Shown here: one piece after another, positions 53,996 through 59,507 of the stretch
Numbering within the stretch: the first letter of the stretch is position 1
How the letters are laid out: each line of letters opens with the position of its first letter
Source of the DNA: Raineya orbicola
GTDB taxonomy: Bacteria > Bacteroidota > Bacteroidia > Cytophagales > Thermonemataceae
Assembly: GCF_002843425.1 (NCBI RefSeq)
Contig: NZ_NKXO01000023.1
Location: forward strand, 1 to 59,507
DNA: 59,507 nucleotides
Reading direction: 5' to 3'
Notes under the pieces: generated by a model
The model's input: the letters and a program-made list of their open reading frames with translations, nothing else
Told to the model about the DNA's origin: nothing
Databases searched by the model: none
Position numbers and translations under genes: made by a program

Positions 53996-54985
53996 CTAAA
54001 AGTCTTCGTCAGTAGAAAATACTTGCTTTTCTTTGGAAGCCATTACCCCTGCTTTCTGATAGTCGCCTACACGTTTTTCAAAGAAATTCGTTTTTCCTTG
54101 CAAGGAAATCATTTCCATAAAAGGAAACGGATTGCTGGCATTGTAAAACTTTTCGTAACCTAGAGCAACGAGCAATCTATCCGCTACAAATTCAATGTAC
54201 TGACTCATTAAATCAGCATTCATACCTATCAGATTTACAGGCAATGCATCTGTAACAAATTCTTGCTCAATTTTTACAGCATCGGTAATAATTTCCAAAA
54301 CTTTTTCTTTCGACAATTTATTTTGTACGTGTTTGGTGTAAAGCAAGCAAGCAAAATCGCAGTGCAAACCTTCATCACGAGAGATAAGTTCGTTTGAAAA
54401 AGTAAGTCCGGGCATCAAGCCACGATTTTTGAGCCAGTAAATAGAGCAGAAACTACCTGAGAAGAAAATTCCTTCTACCGCCGCAAAAGCTACCAAACGC
54501 TCTACAAAAGAGCCGTTGGTTATCCAACGCAAAGCCCAATCTGCTTTTTTCCCTACACAAGGAATGTTGTGAATAGCATTAAGCAAGAAATCTTTTTGTT
54601 TGCTATCCTTGATGTAGGTATCAATCATTAAAGAGTAGGTTTCTGAATGGATATTTTCCATCATTATCTGAAAACCATAGAAGCACTTGGCTTCTGGGAT
54701 TTGCACTTCATTGATGAAGTTGATAGCAAGATTTTCATTCACAATGCCATCACTAGCGGCAAAAAATGCCAAGACGTGTGAAATGAAATGCCTCTCATTG
54801 TCGTTGAGTTTAGTATCCCATTCTTTTACATCTTGGGCGAAATCAATCTCTTCAGCAACCCAAAAATTAGCAACCGATTTTTTGTACATTTCCCAAATAT
54901 CAAAATATTTAATAGGAAATAATACAAAGCGGTTTTTATTTTCTTGTAAGAGAGGTTCATTGAAAGCCATTTCTGCCTGATTCAT
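53996..54985 (-). CDS. nrdB: Ribonucleotide reductase class I small (beta) subunit, 329 aa
   Basis: Holds the diiron-tyrosyl radical that activates the large subunit to make deoxyribonucleotides. The metal ligands are visible in [15 protein letters not shown] (Asp/Glu), [28 protein letters not shown] (E-x-x-H) and [15 protein letters not shown] (E-x-x-H). I used the ATG at 54985; the longer reading adds a hydrophobic stretch not found in the family. The large-subunit gene nrdA is not in the window, so the pair is split or nrdA lies elsewhere. Confidence 0.95.
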   Translation of the reverse strand: MNQAEMAFNEPLLQENKNRFVLFPIKYFDIWEMYKKSVANFWVAEEIDFAQDVKEWDTKLNDNERHFISHVLAFFAASDGIVNENLAINFINEVQIPEAKCFYGFQIMMENIHSETYSLMIDTYIKDSKQKDFLLNAIHNIPCVGKKADWALRWITNGSFVERLVAFAAVEGIFFSGSFCSIYWLKNRGLMPGLTFSNELISRDEGLHCDFACLLYTKHVQNKLSKEKVLEIITDAVKIEQEFVTDALPVNLIGMNADLMSQYIEFVADRLLVALGYEKFYNASNPFPFMEMISLQGKTNFFEKRVGDYQKAGVMASKEKQVFSTDEDF

Positions 54986-55192
54986 AGATATTTTTTGTGT
55001 TTGAGTATAACTAAAAAATGATAAAACGCTTACGAAATTAAAATGATTTTTGAGAAAAATCAAATCTTAATACTGTTTTTTTGCTGAACATTTGGAAATA
55101 AAAATCTATATCCATCATTCATATATACCAACAATGAAAGGAAAATGTTTTGATTGGAGATAAGTTTATACTTAAATTATGCCGTAAAAAAC

Positions 55193-55227
55193 AAAAAAGC
55201 CCCAAAATTGTTATTTTTGGGGCTTTT
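55193..55227 (-). terminator. tRNA-Ser terminator
   Basis: On the minus strand AAAAGCCCCAAAA pairs with TTTTGGGGCTTTT, followed by a T run. It starts 3 bases after the tRNA. Confidence 0.85.
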
Positions 55228-55229
55228 CG

Positions 55230-55316
55230 TAGAGGGAGAGGGATTCGAACCCCCGGACCCCGCAAGAGGTCTGCGGTTTTCAAGACCGCCGCAATCGACC
55301 ACTCTGCCATCCCTCT
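55230..55316 (-). tRNA. tRNA-Ser (anticodon TGA)
   Basis: An 87-base class II tRNA. The acceptor AGAGGGA pairs perfectly with TCCCTCT, with discriminator A. The anticodon stem GCGGT/ACCGC encloses the loop CTTGAAA, giving anticodon TGA (codon UCA and relatives). The long variable arm and the T arm with TTCGAAT are complete. CCA is not encoded. Confidence 0.97.
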
Positions 55317-55345
55317 AAAATTAGTCGGGTTTGCATTTGAGACTG

Positions 55346-55376
55346 CAAATTTAGAAAATCTTTCTAAACTATGCAA
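55346..55376 (-). promoter_or_regulatory. tRNA-Ser promoter, TTG-N20-TAAATTTG
   Basis: On the minus strand TTG (55374-55376), 20 bases and TAAATTTG (55346-55353) precede the tRNA by 29 bases. The -7 and following bases CTAAATTTGCAGTC match the tRNA-Leu promoter exactly. Confidence 0.75.
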
Positions 55377-55439
55377 ATTTTAAGCAAAAAAATTGCAAAC
55401 CTACAAGAAAAAAGTAGGTTTGCCTAATAATTTTTCTGA

Positions 55440-55778
55440 CTATTTTTTGTAAAGATTATACACCAAATCGTAAATAGAGCCGCCTTCTATAAACATTGCT
55501 CCAATCAGCCAAATTACAAAGATAGTAGGTATAAGAATCGCATATACAAGCCCTTTTACCTCGTGTTTGAGGTGCATAAACTCAGCTACTATGTAAAAAG
55601 CCTTCACAAGGGTCATTAGTACGAAAATACTGGTACGTAGCCCCCCTGTGGGCATAGTAAATGCAAGTAAAAACTCTAAAGCCGTGACGAAGAACAAAAT
55701 CCAAAAAGTTTTCCAAATAACTTTGGTTTGTGGTTTAGGATATTGACCGGGAGGTACATTTTCATAAACGTATGCCAT
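55440..55778 (-). CDS. Cytochrome c oxidase subunit IV family protein, 112 aa
   Basis: A small accessory subunit of a heme-copper (caa3-type) oxidase. Three membrane segments (about 24-42, 49-67, 78-100) contain the family pattern KAFYIVAEFMHLKHE. It starts 28 bases after the subunit III gene and is last in the operon. Two ATGs, at 55787 and 55778, are possible; I chose the second because it gives the common M-A-Y-V-Y start. Confidence 0.88.
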   Translation of the reverse strand: MAYVYENVPPGQYPKPQTKVIWKTFWILFFVTALEFLLAFTMPTGGLRTSIFVLMTLVKAFYIVAEFMHLKHEVKGLVYAILIPTIFVIWLIGAMFIEGGSIYDLVYNLYKK

Positions 55779-55806
55779 AAATCTCAAAACTTTAAATTAC
55801 AAAAAA

Positions 55807-56619
55807 TTACACCAAGTAAAAGAAAGTAAATACAAACACCCAAACTAAATCCACAAAGTGCCAATACAAGCCTACCTTTTCAACCATCTCGTAATTTCTA
55901 CCAGGGCGGTCATAGATACCCATTGCTACATTGTAGAAAACAATAATATTGATAAGAACGCCACTAAATACGTGAAATCCGTGAAAACCTGTAATAGTAA
56001 AGAAACAGAAAGCAAAAGGTGCAGGTCCGTACTCATTGATAAAAAGATTGGCTCCGTGAATAGTTTGTTTTACCCATTCACCATTCATCCATACATCACG
56101 AACTGCTCCTTTATCGGTGCCTGTGATAAAGTGTGTCCATTCCCAAGCCTGACAACCCAAGAAAGTCAAACCACCCAAAATTGTCCAAAGCATCCATTTT
56201 TCAACGTCTGCTCTGTGTCGGCGATGACCAGCCTCTACCGCAAGTACCATCGTAACGCTACTCATAATGAGAATAAAAGTCATCAGACCTACGAAAACAA
56301 GCGGTAGATATTGCCCGTGAAAGAAAGGGAAAGCATCAAAAATTTTTTCAGGAATAGGCCAGTAAGCATCAGAGCTAACAAATTTTTCACCTGCCTCTTT
56401 TATAGATGCAAATTGCTTGGCGTATTCAGATTCATAATAACTTGGCTTGGTAAAACGCAACACCGCATAAGCCACTAAAAGCCCTGAAAAAGTAAAAGCA
56501 TCAGAAAGCAGAAAATACCACATCATCAGCTTTCCCCAGCTTGCTTTGAAGGGTTCTGTGCCTCCAAACCAAACACTTGTTTTTGATTTTGTTTCTGTTG
56601 CAGTTGCAGAATGTGCCAT
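55807..56619 (-). CDS. Cytochrome c oxidase subunit III (second copy), 270 aa
   Basis: A structural subunit of the aerobic terminal oxidase, embedded in the inner membrane. Seven hydrophobic segments are seen. It has WYFLLSDAFTFSGLLVAY near the start, HRRHRADVEKWM, CQAWEWTHFI, and the typical end FCFFTITGFHGFHVFSG to YWHFVDLVWVFVF. The N-terminus (MAHSATATETKSK) is hydrophilic. It follows a related shorter subunit III gene by 84 bases. Confidence 0.93.
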   Translation of the reverse strand: MAHSATATETKSKTSVWFGGTEPFKASWGKLMMWYFLLSDAFTFSGLLVAYAVLRFTKPSYYESEYAKQFASIKEAGEKFVSSDAYWPIPEKIFDAFPFFHGQYLPLVFVGLMTFILIMSSVTMVLAVEAGHRRHRADVEKWMLWTILGGLTFLGCQAWEWTHFITGTDKGAVRDVWMNGEWVKQTIHGANLFINEYGPAPFAFCFFTITGFHGFHVFSGVLINIIVFYNVAMGIYDRPGRNYEMVEKVGLYWHFVDLVWVFVFTFFYLV

Positions 56620-56703
56620 AATATATGGAGTTGTTTTTGTTCTATAAATTTTTACCACAAATAAAAATCAAACAAATGAAATTTGCAAGCAAAATTTTGG
56701 ATT

Positions 56704-57330
56704 TTATCGGTTGAGGCTCATAAAAAGATACAAATACACCCACAAGCCCCCCAAAAAGTGCCAATAAATATTGCAAAGTTCAATTTTGAGCATTGCCTTT
56801 TTATGCACCTTGAAGCGAAAAGCACTCCAAGTTACACTCAGAAGGAAAATCAATCCTGTAATGAGGTGAAAAGCGTGCAAACCCATTAACACATACACAA
56901 AAGACCCCGCAGGACTCACAGGATTACCCATTCTATCCACACCACCCACAAAAATTCCCATTTGCACCAGTTTTACCCAACCTTCCCACTGCATTACCAG
57001 AAAAGTTACTCCCAAAATAGCCGTAATGAATAAATTTATTTTAAGCTTGCCAATTTCATCTTTTTTCGCAAAATGATATGATAGTTGCATAAATATACTG
57101 CTCAGCACAATTACAATCGTACTATACAGCAATACCTCGGGCAAATCAAAAGTTATCCAAGCATCTTTATCCGACTGCTTATAAATATAGGCACTGGTTA
57201 GCGAAGCAAAAATCATCGTAATGCTTACCACAAAAAGCCAAAGCATAAACTTTTTGGGGTTCATAGAAAAAACCTCTTCGGGTTCTTCGTAAAAATTAAC
57301 AGGTTGGTTTTCAAAGGAAGTTGTTTGCAT
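56704..57330 (-). CDS. Cytochrome c oxidase subunit III-like protein (first copy), 208 aa
   Basis: A shorter member of the same family, with five membrane segments. It has KKFMLWLFVVSITMIFASL, a central LVMQWEGWVKLVQMG, GLHAFHLITGLIFLL and the closing ELCNIYWHFLGGLWVYLYLF. In many Bacteroidota the caa3 operon carries two consecutive subunit III genes; here subunits I and II and assembly genes are absent. I used the ATG at 57330. It is divergent from plsC, with two promoters sharing the 69-base gap. Confidence 0.9.
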   Translation of the reverse strand: MQTTSFENQPVNFYEEPEEVFSMNPKKFMLWLFVVSITMIFASLTSAYIYKQSDKDAWITFDLPEVLLYSTIVIVLSSIFMQLSYHFAKKDEIGKLKINLFITAILGVTFLVMQWEGWVKLVQMGIFVGGVDRMGNPVSPAGSFVYVLMGLHAFHLITGLIFLLSVTWSAFRFKVHKKAMLKIELCNIYWHFLGGLWVYLYLFMSLNR

Positions 57331-57345
57331 CACTACATTTTTTGG

Positions 57346-57353
57346 CAAAATTA
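57346..57353 (-). promoter_or_regulatory. Candidate -7 element (TAATTTTG) of the oxidase operon
   Basis: TAATTTTG on the minus strand fits TAnnTTTG, 15 bases before the first subunit III ATG. No clear -33 TTG is seen. Confidence 0.4.
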
Positions 57354-57374
57354 CAAAAAATCAAAAATTTTAAC

Positions 57375-57382
57375 TATCTTTG
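57375..57382 (+). promoter_or_regulatory. Candidate plsC -7 element (TATCTTTG)
   Basis: TATCTTTG fits TAnnTTTG, 17 bases before the plsC ATG, and lies back to back with the oxidase promoter. It argues against the longer reading of plsC that begins at 57304. Confidence 0.45.
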
Positions 57383-57399
57383 AGCAAAATTGTTTGAAA

Positions 57400-58200
57400 A
57401 TGACTTCCCTTTCAGACGCATTAGAATACGAAAACTCCGCCGAAAATTCTCTTTTTCAAAAAATCATAGCTTGGGGGCTAACTGCTATCCAACTACTTAT
57501 TTTCCTGCTTATCATTCTGATTTTTCACCCTTTACATATTCTTTTTTCGCTTTTTGGGTACAAATCGTATATGCTCATTAGCCACGCGATGATGGGCTTG
57601 GTGTGGCGTTCTACGCTTCTGATTGGCACGAAAACCCGCATTGAAGGCATAGAAATTTTACAAAATCTCCCTGAAAATACTCCCATTATTGTAGTGAGCA
57701 ATCATCAGAGCGAGTATGAAATTGCTTGTTTGGGTTATCTTTTCAGCAAAACTTCTCATCATCTCAAATACATCGCTAAAAAAGAACTTGCCTATGGGAT
57801 ACCCAGTGTTTCGTGGAATATCCGCTATGGCGGACACGGCATCATTGATAGAAACCAGAAAGCTAGTGCCTTGAAAGCTATTGAAAATTTTGCTTGGAAA
57901 GTGAAAAAAAACAATTGGGCGGCATACATTTATCCCGAAGGTACTCGCAACCGATATAGTAACGAGGTGCGTCCTTTCAAAACCGCAGGTTTTGTAAAAC
58001 TCTGCGAAATTTTGCCCGAAGCCCCTGTTGTTCCCATTGCTTTGGAAAACTTCTGGACGGTGAAGCGTATGCCCATAGAGCCTTTTGCTACTATGCGAGT
58101 GAAAATTTTTCCCCCTCTTTGGCAAAAAGATTTTCCTAATGCTGAAAACCTATTACAACATTGCGAAAACATTATCCGCAAGGAACTATCCCAATCCTGA
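57400..58200 (+). CDS. plsC: 1-acyl-sn-glycerol-3-phosphate acyltransferase (PlsC-type), 266 aa
   Basis: Adds the second acyl chain to make phosphatidic acid in membrane lipid synthesis. Two hydrophobic segments (about 25-60) precede the acyltransferase domain. Block I is VVSNHQSEYEI (N-H-x4-E in place of the usual D), block II lies near YGGHGIIDRN, block III is YIYPEGTRNRY with R-P-F-K-T-A-G, and block IV is VVPIALENF. I used the ATG at 57400, right after the -7 element. The 3' end overlaps the converging SpoU gene by 15 bases. Confidence 0.92.
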   Translation: MTSLSDALEYENSAENSLFQKIIAWGLTAIQLLIFLLIILIFHPLHILFSLFGYKSYMLISHAMMGLVWRSTLLIGTKTRIEGIEILQNLPENTPIIVVSNHQSEYEIACLGYLFSKTSHHLKYIAKKELAYGIPSVSWNIRYGGHGIIDRNQKASALKAIENFAWKVKKNNWAAYIYPEGTRNRYSNEVRPFKTAGFVKLCEILPEAPVVPIALENFWTVKRMPIEPFATMRVKIFPPLWQKDFPNAENLLQHCENIIRKELSQS

Positions 58201-58998
58201 TTCTCTTTGACGAACCGCCTCAAAAACCACAATCGCCGCCGAAACAGATACATTCATTGAATCAATTTTTCCTCGCATCGGGATAATGATGTTTTGATGA
58301 GATTTTTCAAGCCAAAAATTGGTAAGACCTGTGGCTTCTGTTCCCATAATGATAGCCGTAGCCTTGCGGTAGTCCATTTTTGTATAAGGCACAGATGCCG
58401 TTAGAGCCGTAGCAAGCAACTGAAAATTTCTTTTTTGTAAAAAATCAAAGGCTTCTTGGTTAGTACAGGCAATTACTTTCTGTGTAAAAATACAGCCCAA
58501 ACTTGCCCTAATTACATTCGGATTAAACAAATCCGTTTGAGGATTACAAAGAAAGACAGCTTCAATACCCGCCGCATCAGCAGTGCGAAGAATAGCTCCT
58601 AAATTACCCGGTTTTTCTACATTTTCAAGCACCAAAACCAAAGCATTTTCAGATAAAATCAGACTTTGTAAAGTATTTTCAGGGGTTTGCACTACACAAA
58701 TCGCCCCAAAGCTATTTTCACGATAGGCAATTTTTGTAAAAACATTTTCCGAAACAGCCCAAAAATTCGTTTGTGTGTATTTGGGCAATTGCTCGGTAAA
58801 AAAACTTTTCACTTCCTTTTCCTTGCTTTGCAGATAAAAAACACTTTCAATAGCCACCGAAGCACTAATAGCCATTCCAATTTCAATTTTCCCTTCTACA
58901 AGCGTTAGTTTTTGTTTTTTGCGTTCAGAAGCTTTTTCCTGCAAACGCAAAATTTGCTTAATCTTTGGATTTTGTAAGGAAGTAATGATTTCGCTCAA
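58186..58998 (-). CDS. SpoU/TrmH-family RNA 2'-O-methyltransferase, 270 aa
   Basis: Methylates a ribose in rRNA or tRNA using S-adenosylmethionine through the trefoil-knot (SPOUT) fold. An N-terminal substrate-binding part (about 1-100) opens ITSLQNPKIKQILRLQE. The knot shows ENVEKPGNLGAILRTADAAG (motif 1), AIIMGTEATGL (motif 2) and PMRGKIDSMNVSVSAAIVVFEA (motif 3). This layout fits the RlmB/TsnR group acting on 23S rRNA, but the target nucleotide cannot be read. Confidence 0.93.
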   Translation of the reverse strand: MSEIITSLQNPKIKQILRLQEKASERKKQKLTLVEGKIEIGMAISASVAIESVFYLQSKEKEVKSFFTEQLPKYTQTNFWAVSENVFTKIAYRENSFGAICVVQTPENTLQSLILSENALVLVLENVEKPGNLGAILRTADAAGIEAVFLCNPQTDLFNPNVIRASLGCIFTQKVIACTNQEAFDFLQKRNFQLLATALTASVPYTKMDYRKATAIIMGTEATGLTNFWLEKSHQNIIIPMRGKIDSMNVSVSAAIVVFEAVRQRESGLG

Positions 58999-59078
58999 AG
59001 TCTATTTTTTTGAAAATATCTTTACTTGGCAAAAATACGATAAAAAAACTACGATTTGCAAGAGTTGATGTGTAAAAT

Positions 59079-59108
59079 AAAAAAGCCTTTGTCTAGAAGG
59101 CTTTTTTT
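59079..59108. terminator. Bidirectional terminator
   Basis: AAAAAAGCCTT and AAGGCTTTTTT form an 11-bp stem around TGTCTAG. Runs of A and T on both sides suit transcripts from either strand; its main user is the small minus-strand gene at 59131. Confidence 0.8.
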
Positions 59109-59130
59109 TGAGTAGTTTTTGAGTTAGTAA

Positions 59131-59334
59131 TTACTTCTCTTCGGTAGCAGTGCCTTCTTGCTCTTGAGTGGCTTTTTCAAATACAACGCCTAATATTTCC
59201 ATTCCTAATTTTAGCTCCACAGCACACCCTTCGGCAATTGCTTTTAATTTCTCATTAGAACTTTTGGAAACACTCTGACTCATTACATCGGCTATTTCAA
59301 ATTCTTTTTCAATCTTTTCTGTCATACATTGCAT
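59131..59334 (-). CDS. Small acidic helical protein, probably cut at its 5' end by the terminal IS
   Basis: The frame is open and continuous from inside the IS end through KKAHSDEEKAVLQTLMQCM to the stop at 59131, with no obvious start before the IS junction at 59378. ATG 59334 and ATG 59325 are the only in-frame ATGs; a TTG lies at 59346. The residues EKIEKEFEIADVMSQSVSKS and LKAIAEGCAVELKLGMEILG look like two helices with an acidic tail. The N-terminus may therefore be missing, disrupted by the IS. Function unknown. Confidence 0.5.
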   Translation of the reverse strand: MQCMTEKIEKEFEIADVMSQSVSKSSNEKLKAIAEGCAVELKLGMEILGVVFEKATQEQEGTATEEK

Positions 59335-59378
59335 AAGTGTTTGCAATACTGCCTTTTCCTCGTCTGAATGAGCCTTTT

Positions 59379-59507
59379 TAACGTGAGTTAAGCGGCAATA
59401 TCTTGAAAAAGTTCAAAATTTGTAAGTAGATTTTTTTCTTGAAAATCTCTAATAGTGGGCTTTTTATCTAGGAATTTGTAGGCAATAATTCCAGACCACA
59501 AATTGAC
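59379..59507 (-). mobile_element. End of an insertion sequence at the contig edge (right copy)
   Basis: The exact reverse complement of bases 1-129. It interrupts the frame of the small gene at 59131. Because the two copies point outwards, the 59-kb interior could invert by recombination between them, or the contig simply ends where the assembler could not pass the repeat. Confidence 0.8.
59388..59507 (-). CDS. Transposase, C-terminal fragment (partial, second copy)
   Basis: Identical to the 39-residue fragment at the other end, with the stop codon at 59388-59390 and the rest of the protein outside the window. No catalytic residues are visible. Confidence 0.6.
   Translation of the reverse strand, partial: VNLWSGIIAYKFLDKKPTIRDFQEKNLLTNFELFQDIAA

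Overview
The window is AT-rich DNA from a member of the Bacteroidota, most likely a gliding Cytophagales-type bacterium. Four things point there. Promoters fit TTG-N19-21-TAnnTTTG and there are almost no Shine-Dalgarno sequences. Five large secreted proteins carry type IX secretion (T9SS) C-terminal sorting domains. A CzcA-type pump is fused to a TolC-like protein. Several lipoproteins have short SC/AC/NC lipoboxes. The species cannot be named from the sequence. Both ends of the window are the same 129-base transposase tail in opposite orientation, so this looks like a whole contig bounded by two copies of one insertion sequence.

Layout. 1-3.4 kb: a lipoprotein of unknown role, an RsmB-type rRNA methyltransferase, and ferritin. 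3.4-9 kb (minus strand): terC, an M1-type metallopeptidase and dsbD form a former operon, now split by a complete IS1-family element (24-bp terminal repeats, 8-bp target duplication) that landed in the peptidase stop codon and rebuilt it. 9-22.1 kb (minus): an accessory surface block with a 1187-residue tandem-repeat T9SS type-B protein, two small lipoproteins, a secreted Nuc/PLD-type nuclease, a repeat adhesin and a secreted endonuclease I. 22.3-29.8 kb (plus): a double-length D-Ala-D-Ala ligase, then a compact restriction-modification operon (two D12 adenine methyltransferases and an AlwI-like endonuclease), then rsgA. 29.8-34.7 kb (minus): maf, isoaspartyl peptidase, Na/Pi symporter, mutL. 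34.7-41.2 kb (plus): a heavy-metal efflux operon (His-rich exported protein, CzcA-TolC fusion, membrane protein, adaptor). 41.4-50.6 kb: GHL10 glycosidase, Lrp regulator, dnaK, an alkyltransferase-like protein, enolase, an OmpH lipoprotein, tRNA-Leu, an ABC ATPase and a PfkB kinase. 50.6-59.4 kb: a second type-B T9SS protein, accC, nrdB, tRNA-Ser, the tail of a cytochrome c oxidase operon, plsC, a SpoU methyltransferase and a small gene cut by the terminal IS.

How the parts may work together: the secreted endonuclease I and PLD nuclease could digest extracellular DNA at the cell surface, and a Na/Pi symporter is encoded further along. The restriction system is the main defence feature. The least expected signal is compositional: reading through the window I found only two GATC and one CATG tetranucleotides, where roughly 200 of each would be expected, while GTAC, TGCA and CTAG are present. 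This suggests long-term restriction pressure, and the resident system includes a Dam-like methyltransferase.

There is no CRISPR array, prophage or replication origin that I can see. No gene-free stretch exceeds 300 bases; the longest, 49412-49686, holds only a candidate pfkB promoter.
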